A DNA stretch of 64,000 nucleotides from Sideroxydans sp. (GTDB lineage: Bacteria > Pseudomonadota > Gammaproteobacteria > Burkholderiales > Gallionellaceae). The DNA lies in contig JAQTUV010000003.1 in the NCBI GenBank assembly GCA_028707175.1, positions 186,001 through 250,000 on the forward strand, read 5' to 3'. The position numbers and the translations under genes are program-made. Below the pieces are notes generated by a model. That model was not told where the DNA came from. It saw nothing but the letters and a program-made list of their open reading frames with translations, and did not search any database. Below, piece after piece: positions 36,872-46,619 of this stretch. The stretch's first letter is position 1, and each line of letters starts with the position of its first letter.

Positions 36872-36897
36872 AAGCGGGCCGCTTTTGCGACCCGCTT
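36872..36897 (-). terminator. Hairpin between rpsO and pnp
   Basis: GAAGCGGGccGC - TTTT - GCgaCCCGCTTaa forms a strong stem. On the minus strand the following CGTTTTG is a short T-run. In E. coli the same gap holds the rpsO terminator and an RNase III site; here it probably attenuates read-through into pnp. Confidence 0.7.
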
Positions 36898-36906
36898 AAA
36901 TCTTAA

Positions 36907-37176
36907 TTACTTACGCAGTTCCAAGCGTTGAATCAGCTCTTTGTAACCGGCTTCATTCTTACTCTTCAGGTAGTCCAACAACTTGCGACGACGACTTACC
37001 AAACGCAACAAACCACGGCGTGAGTGATGGTCTTTGTTGTGCTCTTTAAAGTGATCAGTCAGATAATTGATACGAGCCGTCATCAAAGCAACTTGCACTT
37101 CAGGGGAACCTGTGTCGCCCTTGGCACGTTGATAATCAGTCACGATTTGCGATTTTTGTGCAGCGGTAATAGACAT
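36907..37176 (-). CDS. rpsO: 30S ribosomal protein S15
   Basis: 89 residues, exact family length. It binds 16S rRNA early in assembly. Typical segments are [35 protein letters not shown] and [16 protein letters not shown]. It lies between truB and pnp as in most proteobacteria. Confidence 0.98.
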   Translation of the reverse strand: MSITAAQKSQIVTDYQRAKGDTGSPEVQVALMTARINYLTDHFKEHNKDHHSRRGLLRLVSRRRKLLDYLKSKNEAGYKELIQRLELRK

Positions 37177-37233
37177 TTACTTACTCTCTCCAAATAAAAA
37201 GTGCGGCATTCTAACCTTGAACGGGGTATCCAC

Positions 37234-38193
37234 TCAAGCTGAATTAGGGATGGCGGCAGCCTTAGCAATACTAGACAACAAACGACTAGGAGAGAGTCTG
37301 CCACCGACCAATTCCCCAAGCCCCATAAAACAACCGTCTGAATACAAGCGGCGCGGGCCGTCTGGATGATTATCCGACCAGCCTAAACGCTGCCCGCGCG
37401 CCATGCGAGTAGCTTGAACGCTATCTAACTCTAAGGCGGGCAAGTTGCTAACCAAGCGATCAACCCTCATCAACAACTCATCTCGTTGCTCCTCGGACAT
37501 TTCGTTCAGTTCCGACAAAGAGTGCGCCCCGCTCACATCAAATTCGCCAATGCCCGTGCGCCTCAATGCGATTAAATGTCCACCACACCCCAACGCCTCG
37601 CCAATATCTTCAGCCAAAGTACGCACATAAGTACCTTTGCTGCATAACACGCTGAATTCCAATTCATCACCATCAAGACGATGCAAAATCAATTCATGAA
37701 TGCTGATCAGGCGCAACTCGCGCTCAATCGTTTCTCCATTGCGGATGTATTCATACAGCGGCTTGCCTTGATACTTGAGGGCGCTGTGCATAGGGGGGAG
37801 TTGCTTAATCTCACCAAGAAAGCTTTGCATCACAGATAAAACTGTTGCTTCATCCACTATCACAGGGCGCGTTTGAGTCACCTCCCCTTCCGCATCGCCT
37901 GTGGTGGTGCATTGGCCTAACTTTATCGTTGCTCGATAGCGCTTATCCGCGTCCAACAAAGCCAATGTGTATTTAGTGGCTTCGCCAAAACAAATAGGTA
38001 GAAGGCCCGAGGCCAGAGGATCAAGCGTGCCGGTATGGCCCGCTTTCTCTGCGCCAAACAAGCGCCTCACCTTTTGCATCGCAACGTTGGAACTTAACTC
38101 CAAGGGCTTATCGAACAGCAAAACGCCATTCAATTGCCTTTTGATACGAGTAGGACGGTTATTGTTTTGAATCGCTGGCAACGGCTTGATCAA
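37234..38193 (-). CDS. truB: tRNA pseudouridine-55 synthase
   Basis: 319 residues. It makes the universal T-loop pseudouridine 55. The catalytic region is [23 protein letters not shown] (active Asp), with RYRATIKLG and the PUA-like C-terminus. The start is uncertain: a TTG at 38193 gives a 35-base overlap with rbfA, and another TTG four codons later is possible. No ATG occurs before residue 39, which is already inside the domain. Confidence 0.94.
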   Translation of the reverse strand: MIKPLPAIQNNNRPTRIKRQLNGVLLFDKPLELSSNVAMQKVRRLFGAEKAGHTGTLDPLASGLLPICFGEATKYTLALLDADKRYRATIKLGQCTTTGDAEGEVTQTRPVIVDEATVLSVMQSFLGEIKQLPPMHSALKYQGKPLYEYIRNGETIERELRLISIHELILHRLDGDELEFSVLCSKGTYVRTLAEDIGEALGCGGHLIALRRTGIGEFDVSGAHSLSELNEMSEEQRDELLMRVDRLVSNLPALELDSVQATRMARGQRLGWSDNHPDGPRRLYSDGCFMGLGELVGGRLSPSRLLSSIAKAAAIPNSA

Positions 38194-38515
38194 TCAACTG
38201 GGAAAGATGAGCGCCTCGTTCTACAGAAGCGTCATAAACAAAGTGAAGCTGTGGTGTGATGCGTAACTTCATAGCTTTGGCCAATTGGCTACGCAAAAAT
38301 CCAGCCGCACGTTCGAGACCTTGCAACAGATTCTCGCTATTTCCGTCCAGCGAAGTATAAAAAACTTTCGCATGAGAATGGTCATTAGTGACTTCCACAC
38401 CTGTGATTGTCACCTTTCGTACTCGCGGATCTTTTAACTCAAGGCGAATTAGCTCAGCTAATTCGCGTTGAATTTGCTCTGCGATACGATCTATGCGCGA
38501 AAAATCTTTAGCCAT
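38159..38515 (-). CDS. rbfA: 30S ribosome-binding factor A
   Basis: 118 residues with the KH-like fold: [38 protein letters not shown] and [22 protein letters not shown]. It assists 16S 5'-end maturation and cold adaptation. The ATG shares its A with the infB stop (TAATG), so translation is coupled. Confidence 0.96.
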   Translation of the reverse strand: MAKDFSRIDRIAEQIQRELAELIRLELKDPRVRKVTITGVEVTNDHSHAKVFYTSLDGNSENLLQGLERAAGFLRSQLAKAMKLRITPQLHFVYDASVERGAHLSQLIDQAVASDSKQ

Positions 38516-41190
38516 TAGAGTGCGCGCGCGATCTCAACGATCTCGAACACTTCCAAGAAATCGCCCACTTCTAAATCGTTGAAGCCACGCAAGGATAAGC
38601 CGCACTCGAAGTTAGATTTAACTTCTTTTGCGTCATCCTTGAAGCGTTTCAAGGAATCCAACTCGCCTGTGTGGATAACCACATTGTTGCGCAGCACACG
38701 TACGCTGGAACCGCGTTTGACCATACCTTCGGTGACGTAGCAACCCGCGATGGTACCAACCTTGGAGATGGTGAACACCTGACGGATCTCGACCATACCG
38801 ATGATGCTCTCCTTCTTTTCAGGAGCCAGCATGCCGGACAGCGCCGCTTTGATCTCATCGACCATCGAGTAGATGATGTTGTAGTAGCGGATATCCACGC
38901 CAGACGATTCTGCCAATTTACGCGCCGTTGCATCTGCACGTGAATTGAAGCCGATGATGATGGCTTTGGAAGCCAGCGCCAAGTTGACATCAGACTCGGA
39001 AATCGCACCCACACCACTGTGAACCAAAGTGACTTTAACTTCAGATGTCGAAAGTTTTTGCAACGAACCTGCAATTGCTTCGAGTGAGCCTTGAACGTCT
39101 GCCTTAACAATAACGGACAGAGAACGCACTTCGCCCTCACCCATTTGTTCGAACATATTTTCCAATTTGGCGGCTTGCTGTTTCGCTAACTTCACGTCAC
39201 GGAACTTGCCTTGACGGAACAAAGCGATTTCGCGAGCTTTCTTCTCGTCAGCTAATACCAAGAAATCTGCACCTGCCACAGGCACTTCGGACAGGCCTTG
39301 AATTTCGACAGGAATAGATGGGCCAGCCTCATTAATTGCTTTGCCGTTCTCATCCAACATAGCTCGCACGCGACCAGAAACCGAACCAACCAAAATGGCA
39401 TCGCCGCGTTTCAAGGTGCCAGACTGAACGAGCAAAGTCGCCACTGCGCCTTTGCCTTTATCCAAGCGGGCTTCAACCACAACGCCTTTAGCGCTACTAT
39501 TTTTAGATGCAGTTAGTTCCAACACTTCTGCTTGCAGCAAGATGCCTTCCAGCAAAGTGTCAATGCCTTGACCAGTCTTGGCTGATACCTCGACGAACAT
39601 GCAATCACCGCCCCAGTCTTCTGGAACGACACCTTCAGTGACCAACTCTTGGCGCACGCGCTCCGAGTTCGAATCTGGCTTATCTATCTTGGTGATTGCG
39701 ACCACGATTGGCACTTCTGCCGCTTTCGCATGGTGAATCGCTTCTTTCGTTTGCGGCATCACGCCGTCATCCGCAGCAACGACCAGAATAACGATATCGG
39801 TCGCTTTCGCGCCACGTGCACGCATCGCGGTAAACGCTTCGTGACCTGGCGTGTCGAGGAAAGTAATCATGCCGCGCGGTGTATCCACGTGATACGCACC
39901 AATGTGCTGTGTGATTCCACCTGCTTCACCACTCGCCACACGAGTGCGTCGAATGTAGTCCAGCAAAGATGTCTTACCGTGGTCAACGTGACCCATCACG
40001 GTAACAACAGGCGCACGCGCTTCCATCACGGCATCTTCATGCTCCGCCGCATCCATCAGGAATGCATCAGGATCATCCGGCTTAGCTTGAACCGCTTTAT
40101 GCCCCAACTCTTCAACAATGATCATCGCTGTTTCTTGATCGAGCACTTGGTTAATAGTCACCATCGAGCCCATCTTCATTAGCGCCTTGATGATCTCTGC
40201 CGCTTTGATGGACATCTTCTGAGCCAACTCGGAAACAGTGATCGTCTCAGGAATCATCACTTCCTGAATAATCGCTTCAGTAGGCAATGTGAATGCATGT
40301 TGCGCGGTATCGTGTTGCTTACTGTGCTTGTCATGACGGCCCGTACGTAAGCTTGCACCAGTACGTGCGCCTGTGCTTGGGCGAGTGTCTAAATTACGTG
40401 AAGGTGGGCGTTTCTTATGTCCGGCTTCATCCCATGGGCTGTCTTTAACGGGTGCTTTTTCCACCTTTTTGCTAGACGGCTTGGGCACTTTGTCACCTGG
40501 GCGCATTGCTGGCTTATGCAAAGTACCGTCTTGTGTATCTTTTGGCGCTTGAGCAACGGGTGCTGCAACAGCTTTTACCTCAACCACAGGCTCAACAACG
40601 GGAGCTACGACTGGAGCCGGAGCTGCGACAGGCATTGCGGCAGCAACTCTGCGTTTTTGGCGTGCTTGTTTCGCTTCGATCTCCGCAGCCTGACGTGCCG
40701 CCAATTCTGCTTGAACACGAGACTCTTCTTCGCGAAGCTTCTGTTCTTGTTCACCCAAAATTGACTTAGGTTTAGCAACCGGTGTCGCAACAGGCGCGGG
40801 TGCAGGTGCAACTGCAACTGGAATTTCAATCACTGGCTCTGGAACAGGTGCTTTCACCTCAACAACAGGAGCAGCAACCACTACTTCAGGAGCAATTGAG
40901 GGAGGCGCGATAATGCGCTTCTTACGCACTTCGACCTGAATGGAGCGTGCCTTGCCCGTGCTATCTGTCTTTTTAATGGCAGTCGTCTCACGACGTGTCA
41001 CGGTGATTTTACCCTTGCCCGAACCACCATGCGCAGTGCGCAAATGTTCGAGCAGCTTAGCTTTATCCTGCTCAGAGATCACATCGACGTCAGCTTTTTT
41101 CTCCACACCAGCTGACTGCAACTGTTCAAGTAGCAGTTCAACTGGAAGACCTAGCTCCCCCGCGAATTGAGCAACATTCATTTTTCCCAT
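38515..41190 (-). CDS. infB: Translation initiation factor IF-2
   Basis: 891 residues. The N-terminal IF2-N module ([21 protein letters not shown]) is followed by a long Pro/Ala/Val/Lys-rich linker (about 110-290) and a second IF2-N segment near 315-360. The GTPase domain begins about 395: [12 protein letters not shown] (G1), DTPGHEAF (G3) and TKIDKPD (G4). Domains II, III and IV follow, binding fMet-tRNA. The start at 41190 is preceded by AAGGA. Confidence 0.97.
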   Translation of the reverse strand: MGKMNVAQFAGELGLPVELLLEQLQSAGVEKKADVDVISEQDKAKLLEHLRTAHGGSGKGKITVTRRETTAIKKTDSTGKARSIQVEVRKKRIIAPPSIAPEVVVAAPVVEVKAPVPEPVIEIPVAVAPAPAPVATPVAKPKSILGEQEQKLREEESRVQAELAARQAAEIEAKQARQKRRVAAAMPVAAPAPVVAPVVEPVVEVKAVAAPVAQAPKDTQDGTLHKPAMRPGDKVPKPSSKKVEKAPVKDSPWDEAGHKKRPPSRNLDTRPSTGARTGASLRTGRHDKHSKQHDTAQHAFTLPTEAIIQEVMIPETITVSELAQKMSIKAAEIIKALMKMGSMVTINQVLDQETAMIIVEELGHKAVQAKPDDPDAFLMDAAEHEDAVMEARAPVVTVMGHVDHGKTSLLDYIRRTRVASGEAGGITQHIGAYHVDTPRGMITFLDTPGHEAFTAMRARGAKATDIVILVVAADDGVMPQTKEAIHHAKAAEVPIVVAITKIDKPDSNSERVRQELVTEGVVPEDWGGDCMFVEVSAKTGQGIDTLLEGILLQAEVLELTASKNSSAKGVVVEARLDKGKGAVATLLVQSGTLKRGDAILVGSVSGRVRAMLDENGKAINEAGPSIPVEIQGLSEVPVAGADFLVLADEKKAREIALFRQGKFRDVKLAKQQAAKLENMFEQMGEGEVRSLSVIVKADVQGSLEAIAGSLQKLSTSEVKVTLVHSGVGAISESDVNLALASKAIIIGFNSRADATARKLAESSGVDIRYYNIIYSMVDEIKAALSGMLAPEKKESIIGMVEIRQVFTISKVGTIAGCYVTEGMVKRGSSVRVLRNNVVIHTGELDSLKRFKDDAKEVKSNFECGLSLRGFNDLEVGDFLEVFEIVEIARAL

Positions 41191-41223
41191 TACTATCCTT
41201 CAGTCCAGTGGACTATTTTTTAC

Positions 41224-42699
41224 TTATACGAACCAAGGCGCACGCGCCGTCATGATCAACTGATTCGCACGTTCAGCATCCATGCCTGTCAGTTCAATCA
41301 ACTCATCACCATCCAAATCGGCGAGTTGTTCTTGTGTGCCTACACCCTTGCTTGCCAGTGCGCGCGCAGTGTCTTCATCCATACCTTTGATTTTCAGCAA
41401 ATCTTCGATGTTATGTTCAACTTGCTCTTCGTTGACGATTGCCGCTGTCAACAAGGCATTGCGTGCGCGGCTGCGCAATTCATTTACAGTCGCTTCGTCG
41501 AGCGCTTCGATGGCAAGCATCTCTTCCAACTCAACGTAAGCCACTTCTTCCAATGTATTGAAACCTTCTTGCACCAAGATGTCAGCGACCTCTTCGTCTA
41601 CATCCAACTTAGCAACGAACAGATCACGAATCACTGCAAACTCTTGTTCATTCTTCTCAGCAGACTGTTCAACCGTCATCAAGTTGATCACCCAACCGGT
41701 CAGATCTGTAGCCAAGCGCACGTTCTGACCGCCACGACCAATCGCTTGAGCTAAGTTCTCTTCTTCGATAACGACATCCATGCTGTGTTTATCTTCATCG
41801 ACCATGATGCTGCTGACTTCAGCAGGTGCCAACGCATTGATCACAAAAGTAGCAGGATCGTCCGCCCACAAGATGATATCCACGCGCTCGCCCGCCAATT
41901 CATTGGTCACCGCCTGTACGCGCGAACCACGCATACCGACGCAAGTGCCGATTGGGTCAAGACGTTGATCATTGGTGCGTACAGCGATCTTGGCGCGAGA
42001 ACCTGCATCGCGAGACGCACTGACGATCTCCAAGATACCTTCTTCGATCTCAGGCACTTCCAATTCGAACAACTTCTTCAAGAATTCAGCAGTGATACGC
42101 GACAAGATGATCTGTGGCCCGCGAACGGTGCGATCCACACGCAACAGATAGGCACGTACACGGTCGCCCACGCGCAAATTTTCTTTCGGGATCATTTGAT
42201 CGCGAGGCAACAAAGCTTCGATCTTGCCGAACTCGACGATTGCGTTGCCGCGCTCGATACGCTTGATGGTGCCGGAGACCAGATGTTCGTTACGCTCCAT
42301 GAAGTCAGCCAAGATCTGTTCGCGCTCTGCGTCGCGGATCTTTTGGAAGATGACTTGTTTGGCAGCCTGTGCACCGATACGTCCAAAGTCGATATTTTCC
42401 AAAGGCTCTTCGATGAACTCTTCCAACTGGATAGCTGGATCACGTTTCTGCGCTTCTTCAAGCTTGATGTGCAACTCAGGCGTTTCGAATGTCTCGTCGT
42501 CCATCACTTGCCAGCAACGGAACGATTCGTATACGCCTGTTTGGCGATTGATACTCACGCGCACATCGGCCTCTTCATCAGAGAAACGTTTTTTTGTCGC
42601 AGAAGCCAAAGCGGATTCAAGCGCACCAAACACGATCTCCTTATCCACGTTTTTCTCACGCGCCAAGGCATCTACCAACAACAGAACTTCACGACTCAT
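41224..42699 (-). CDS. nusA: Transcription termination/antitermination factor NusA
   Basis: 491 residues: N-terminal RNAP-binding domain ([24 protein letters not shown]), S1 domain near 135-200 ([17 protein letters not shown]), two KH domains ([18 protein letters not shown] and [17 protein letters not shown]), and two C-terminal acidic helix-hairpin-helix repeats, as in E. coli NusA. GGAGAG precedes the ATG. It lies 16 bases after rimP. Confidence 0.97.
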   Translation of the reverse strand: MSREVLLLVDALAREKNVDKEIVFGALESALASATKKRFSDEEADVRVSINRQTGVYESFRCWQVMDDETFETPELHIKLEEAQKRDPAIQLEEFIEEPLENIDFGRIGAQAAKQVIFQKIRDAEREQILADFMERNEHLVSGTIKRIERGNAIVEFGKIEALLPRDQMIPKENLRVGDRVRAYLLRVDRTVRGPQIILSRITAEFLKKLFELEVPEIEEGILEIVSASRDAGSRAKIAVRTNDQRLDPIGTCVGMRGSRVQAVTNELAGERVDIILWADDPATFVINALAPAEVSSIMVDEDKHSMDVVIEEENLAQAIGRGGQNVRLATDLTGWVINLMTVEQSAEKNEQEFAVIRDLFVAKLDVDEEVADILVQEGFNTLEEVAYVELEEMLAIEALDEATVNELRSRARNALLTAAIVNEEQVEHNIEDLLKIKGMDEDTARALASKGVGTQEQLADLDGDELIELTGMDAERANQLIMTARAPWFV

Positions 42700-42715
42700 C
42701 GTTCTCTCCGAGACT

Positions 42716-43141
42716 TCAAAATACAGGCACTAAACGTGCCTTATCTAAATTCGACAATTCGAATGCAACTGAACTGCCCTCCAAATCCAACTGCAAAACA
42801 CCATCCTTCAACTCGCCGATAACACCGACAAAATTCTTGCTTCCATTCACAGGCGTACGCAACTTGAATTTAGCCTTCTGCCCTGCGAAACGCACGAAAT
42901 CAGATTCTTTCTTCAACACCCGATCCAAGCCAGGCGAAGAAATTTCAAGGCGCTCGTAAGCCACCCCTTCGACCGTGAACAGGCGCACCAATTGGTTGCT
43001 CACGCGCTCACAATCTTCAACAGAAATTCCTTCCGGCTTATCCATGAACACGCGCATTAACCCGCGCCCAGAGACTTCCAGATCAACCAACTCGTATCCC
43101 ATACCAGTCAGCGTCGTATCAACCAGCTTTGCCACATCCAT
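42716..43141 (-). CDS. rimP: Ribosome maturation factor RimP
   Basis: 141 residues from the ATG at 43141; an in-frame extension upstream covers the terminator hairpin and is not credible. It is required for 30S maturation. Typical segments: [33 protein letters not shown] and [23 protein letters not shown]. It opens the nusA-infB block. Confidence 0.95.
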   Translation of the reverse strand: MDVAKLVDTTLTGMGYELVDLEVSGRGLMRVFMDKPEGISVEDCERVSNQLVRLFTVEGVAYERLEISSPGLDRVLKKESDFVRFAGQKAKFKLRTPVNGSKNFVGVIGELKDGVLQLDLEGSSVAFELSNLDKARLVPVF

Positions 43142-43154
43142 ATTCGTACCCACA

Positions 43155-43177
43155 AATAAAAAACGGGCTCGAAGCCC
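43155..43177 (-). terminator. Terminator-shaped hairpin immediately before rimP
   Basis: On the minus strand GGGCT - TCG - AGCCC is followed by GTTTTTTATTTG, an intrinsic terminator in form. It ends only 13 bases before the rimP ATG. It may stop read-through from mtnA or act as an attenuator for rimP-nusA-infB. Confidence 0.8.
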
Positions 43178-43271
43178 ATCTGAAAACGGCGCGGATTGTA
43201 CCAAAGGAATGCACTAATGGAAACAGGTATTTAAGGTAAATCTAAAAGATCCCCACCCTCAATCCTTCCCT

Positions 43272-43310
43272 CCCTATGGGAGAGAGAAGTAAAACTCTCC
43301 TCCCATAGGG
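43272..43310. repeat. Long inverted repeat between mtnA and rimP
   Basis: CCCTATGGGAGAG (43272-43284) pairs with CTCTCCTCCCATAGGG (43295-43310) with a small bulge. It may be a degenerate relative of the GC-rich palindromic element at 24595 and 44237, or the mtnA transcript end; no T-run follows it. Confidence 0.55.
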
Positions 43311-43387
43311 GGCGCTAGAAGTGCGCTGTGGTTGTAGGTGGCTAACACACTGACAAATCAGGGAAAACTTTATAAATCACAACAACA

Positions 43388-44539
43388 CTATGAGGAAGCC
43401 ACATCCGCCATCAACTTCCGAATGCTTTGCACATCCGGCTGTAACACCACACCCCGCTCAGTGATCAAGCCAGTCACCAGCTCCGCAGGCGTCACATCGA
43501 AAGATGGATTACGTATCTTTACCCCCTCCGCCGCCCAGTGGGTGTCGCGGAAGCCCTTCACTTCATCTGCCGAGCGTTCCTCGATGGGGATGTCTTTGCC
43601 AGACGCGATACTCAGATCGATGGTCGAGAGTGGACAGGCCACATAGAACGGGATGTTGTGGCGCTTGGCCAGCACCGCGACCATATAAGTGCCGATCTTG
43701 TTCGCCACATCACCGTTGGCCGCCACCCTATCCGTCCCCACCACCACCGCATCCACCTCGCCCTGCGCCATCATGTATCCCGCCATATTGTCGGTGATGA
43801 GCGTCACTGGGATGTTCTCCTGCACCATCTCCCAAGCCGTTAGCCGCGCGCCTTGCAGGAAAGGTCGCGTCTCATCCGCGATGACCGATATCTTCTTACC
43901 CGCCTCCACTGCTGAACGGAACACCCCCAGCGCCGTACCCCATCCAGCCGTCGCCAATGCGCCCGCGTTGCAATGCGTCAATACCCGCGCCCCATCCTTA
44001 AGTAAGGCCGCGCCGTGCGCGCCCATCGTTTTGTTAATGCGTATGTCCTCTGCCAATATCTCATGAGCCTCGGCCAGCAGACGCTGCGCTATCTCCTGTG
44101 GGGATTGTGTCGCGACGCCCTCCCAAACCTTGCGCATACGCTGCAAGGCCCAGAATAGATTCACCGCCGTCGGGCGACTGGCCGCCAGCACGGTGAAGCC
44201 AGCTTCCATGCCAGTCTTAAAATCCACCGAACTATCCCCTCCCCCATGCAGGGGGAGGGTTAGGGAGGGGGTAGAAGTGTCAAGACTCAACGACTCTACC
44301 CCCATCCCAACCTTCCCCCTGCATGGGGGAAGGAGTTGAGACAACCTCAACGCCTCCAGCGCCACTCCATAAGCCGCCGCCACCCCAATGGCCGGCGCCC
44401 CACGCACCACCATACTGCGGATGCCCTCCGCCACCGAAGCAGCCGTGTAGTAACTCAGGTATTCAAAGGCAGCCGGCAGGATGCGCTGATCCACCATCTC
44501 CAGCCTGTTGTTGAACCAGCGTAGGGTTTCGACTTTCAT
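43388..44539 (-). CDS. mtnA: Methylthioribose-1-phosphate isomerase with in-frame repeat insertion
   Basis: 383 residues. It isomerises 5-methylthioribose-1-phosphate to the ribulose-1-phosphate form. Family features: RSMVVRGAPAIGVAAAYGV at 41-59, VLTHCNAGALATAGWGTALG, the catalytic Asp region VVVGTDRVAANGDVANKIGTY, and a terminal ELVTGLITERGVV. Residues about 68-106 (from QLLPPCRGK to GGGDSSVDF) have no counterpart in the family. They are encoded by the palindromic element at 44237-44333, inserted without frame loss between a helix and KTGMEAGF. It ends the MTA operon. Confidence 0.93.
   Translation of the reverse strand: MKVETLRWFNNRLEMVDQRILPAAFEYLSYYTAASVAEGIRSMVVRGAPAIGVAAAYGVALEALRLSQLLPPCRGKVGMGVESLSLDTSTPSLTLPLHGGGDSSVDFKTGMEAGFTVLAASRPTAVNLFWALQRMRKVWEGVATQSPQEIAQRLLAEAHEILAEDIRINKTMGAHGAALLKDGARVLTHCNAGALATAGWGTALGVFRSAVEAGKKISVIADETRPFLQGARLTAWEMVQENIPVTLITDNMAGYMMAQGEVDAVVVGTDRVAANGDVANKIGTYMVAVLAKRHNIPFYVACPLSTIDLSIASGKDIPIEERSADEVKGFRDTHWAAEGVKIRNPSFDVTPAELVTGLITERGVVLQPDVQSIRKLMADVASS
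44237..44333 (-). repeat. Palindromic GC-rich element, copy 2, inside mtnA
   Basis: About 97 bp, in inverted orientation to copy 1 at 24595-24685. Both ends are hairpins of the form CCCTCCCCCATGCAGGGGGAGGG and CCTTCCCCCTGCATGGGGGAAGG. The middle reads GGGGGTAGAAGTGTCAAGAC. Translation in the mtnA frame has no stop. Confidence 0.88.
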
Positions 44540-44572
44540 AAATTACTCGGTATTAGTTGAAAAAAATTAGGG

Positions 44573-45418
44573 TTACACAGACTCAAAATATGCCCTATCG
44601 ATAAAAATCTCTTCGACGACTTTCTCCTTTACTTGCACGCCGATTCTTAGCTCTTTTAGCTTCTGTGCCAAGGCCTCACCATCAATCAAATCAATTGGTG
44701 GCGCACCATCACGCTGAGCTTCAATACGCGCATCCTTCGTAAAGGTTCCTGTTGTAATCAATAACCCCTTGTCGGCTCGACCAACCATCGCACCACGAAA
44801 ATCTCGTACAACAGGTGATGAAACGCTACCTTGATAACGCTTGCACTGAAAAATCACATGGAATGAAAGTAGTCCGCCAATGCGCACAACCCCCTTACCG
44901 TCAATCCCACCATCATTTGACTTTCCAGTTACTTCAACTTGAATAAAGCCAGATTCTCGCAATAGGCGCTGACACAGCCTTTCGAAAGCATCAGGAGAAA
45001 TTCCTTTAACCACATCAAGCAAGTCATCCTCCCATTCGCTTTCACGAAGCTCGTCAGAATCTGTTGCTTTTTCAATATTGTTAGGAATTTCTTTCGAGGT
45101 TGAAATAAATGACTGAACAACTTTTTTTACCTCGCTTTTGTCTAGGTTGTTAATTTGCTTACCCTTGGCTGTTAATGCCCAAACGCCGCGAGAAGAATTG
45201 TCGATAACACCATATCTTTTTAGATAATTTCTTGCCCATGCCAATCGATAGCTAAACTTAGTACGATTACCTCGATGAATTTCAGAAACCTCTTCATCGG
45301 TCAACTTAAGGATATTTGCTACCTCGTCTTCCTGTTCGGAAATAGATGCAGAGCCACCAAGATTGTGGAGTGCTTGTAGTAGCGGGTTAAACAAACCATC
45401 GTATTTGGGCAGAGCCAT
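44573..45418 (-). CDS. Mrr-type restriction endonuclease
   Basis: 281 residues. The N-terminal Mrr winged helix (FNPLLQALHNLGGSASISE, then RNYLKRYGVIDNSSRGVWALTAKG) is at 1-105. The C-terminal PD-(D/E)xK nuclease is near 140-265: DAFERLCQRLLRESGF, GGIDGKG (Asp), VIFQCKRYQGSVSSPVVRDF (QxK) and GLLITTGTFT. Mrr enzymes cut methylated DNA. No methyltransferase partner is adjacent. It stands between apt (27 bases) and mtnA (33 bases) on the same strand, so it is likely read from the MTA transcript. Confidence 0.9.
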   Translation of the reverse strand: MALPKYDGLFNPLLQALHNLGGSASISEQEDEVANILKLTDEEVSEIHRGNRTKFSYRLAWARNYLKRYGVIDNSSRGVWALTAKGKQINNLDKSEVKKVVQSFISTSKEIPNNIEKATDSDELRESEWEDDLLDVVKGISPDAFERLCQRLLRESGFIQVEVTGKSNDGGIDGKGVVRIGGLLSFHVIFQCKRYQGSVSSPVVRDFRGAMVGRADKGLLITTGTFTKDARIEAQRDGAPPIDLIDGEALAQKLKELRIGVQVKEKVVEEIFIDRAYFESV

Positions 45419-45445
45419 GGGTTTACCTCTTTAAGATAATTCTTT

Positions 45446-45973
45446 TTAGTCGCCTTCAAATTCGCACAACGCAAACACTTTCTGCCCCAGCTTCTCCAAT
45501 CGTGCACGTCCACCGATATCTGGCAGATCGATGATGAAACAACACTCGACGATATTTCCGCCCATCTTTTCGATGAGGATGCAGGCGGCTTCGGCGGTGC
45601 CGCCGGTAGCGATGAGGTCGTCCACCAGCAATACCTTCTCGCCTTTCTTGATGGCGTCGGTGTGGATCTCGATGCGGTCGGTGCCGTATTCAAGTGCGTA
45701 GTCGTGGCCGATGGTCTCGGCGGGCAGTTTGCCTTTCTTGCGGATGGGCACGAAGCCTTTGCCCAAGGCATAAGCAAGCGGTGCGCCGAGGATGAAGCCG
45801 CGTGATTCGATGCCCGCGATCTTGTCTATCTTCACGTCTTTATAGCGCAGCACCAGTTCATCGATGGTGGCTCGGAAACCCTCAGGGTCTTTGAGCAGGG
45901 TGGTGATGTCGCGGAACTGGATACCTTGTTTGGGGTAATGGGGGACGGTGCGTATCTTGGATTTGATGGGCAT
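45446..45973 (-). CDS. apt: Adenine phosphoribosyltransferase
   Basis: 175 residues. It converts adenine and PRPP to AMP, using the adenine released by MtnP. The PRPP-binding signature is [17 protein letters not shown]; also [16 protein letters not shown] near residue 52 and the [14 protein letters not shown] start region. It begins 7 bases after the class II aldolase stop. The functional link with mtnP explains its place in this operon. Confidence 0.96.
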   Translation of the reverse strand: MPIKSKIRTVPHYPKQGIQFRDITTLLKDPEGFRATIDELVLRYKDVKIDKIAGIESRGFILGAPLAYALGKGFVPIRKKGKLPAETIGHDYALEYGTDRIEIHTDAIKKGEKVLLVDDLIATGGTAEAACILIEKMGGNIVECCFIIDLPDIGGRARLEKLGQKVFALCEFEGD

Positions 45974-45980
45974 GGTTTTC

Positions 45981-46619
45981 CTAACTACGTTTCTTGTATT
46001 CGACGAATTTTTCTTTCACCGCGTGCATCTGTTGCGCCGTGAGTATCTGCGGCGTACCGGCTTGCAGGGTGCGCCAATAGATTTCGCACAGATATTCGAC
46101 TTCTTGCGCAACGGACAAGGCATCGGCCAAGTCTTTACCCAAAGCGATCATGCCGTGGTTACCCAGTAAGCAAGCCTTGCGGTCATGCAGTGCTTCGAGT
46201 GCCAAGTCAGAAAGGTTCTGCTCGCCAAAGATGGTGTATGGCGTGCAACGGATGCTGTCGCCGCCCGCGATGGCGATGTGGTAATGCACGGCAGGCACAT
46301 CCTTGCCCAAACAGGCGATGGTGGTGGCGAAGGTGGAGTGCATGTGCAGCACAGCGCCGATCTCGGGGCGGGCAATAAAAATGTCGCGGTGGAAGCGCCA
46401 TTCGCTGGAGGGCTTGCCGCCTTGCAGCACCTTACCTTCCAAATCCATACGCACCATGCTGTCGGTTGTCATCTCCGCCACCGGCAGCGCTGATGGCGTG
46501 ATGAGCATGCCATCGCCATGTCGCACCGAGGCGTTACCTGCGGTGCCGCGATTGAGACCAAGCTCGACTAGGCGGCGCGAGGTTTGCAGAAGTTGCAGGC
46601 GAATTACTTGTTCATTCAT
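45981..46619 (-). CDS. Class II aldolase/adducin protein, probable methylthioribulose-1-P aldolase
   Basis: 212 residues of the class II aldolase family (FucA/AraD type): [26 protein letters not shown] near residue 20, [32 protein letters not shown] (Glu and zinc His pair), and [14 protein letters not shown] (third zinc His). With mtnP and mtnA in the same operon it fits the Ald2 aldolase of the DHAP shunt, which splits 5-methylthioribulose-1-phosphate to DHAP and methylthioacetaldehyde. MtnB dehydratase belongs to the same fold and is the main alternative. The start overlaps the kinase stop (ATGA). Confidence 0.85.
   Translation of the reverse strand: MNEQVIRLQLLQTSRRLVELGLNRGTAGNASVRHGDGMLITPSALPVAEMTTDSMVRMDLEGKVLQGGKPSSEWRFHRDIFIARPEIGAVLHMHSTFATTIACLGKDVPAVHYHIAIAGGDSIRCTPYTIFGEQNLSDLALEALHDRKACLLGNHGMIALGKDLADALSVAQEVEYLCEIYWRTLQAGTPQILTAQQMHAVKEKFVEYKKRS

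Noticed and set aside
41785-42822. Open frame of 345 codons on the plus strand
   Set aside because: Antisense to nusA and rimP, no recognisable protein features.
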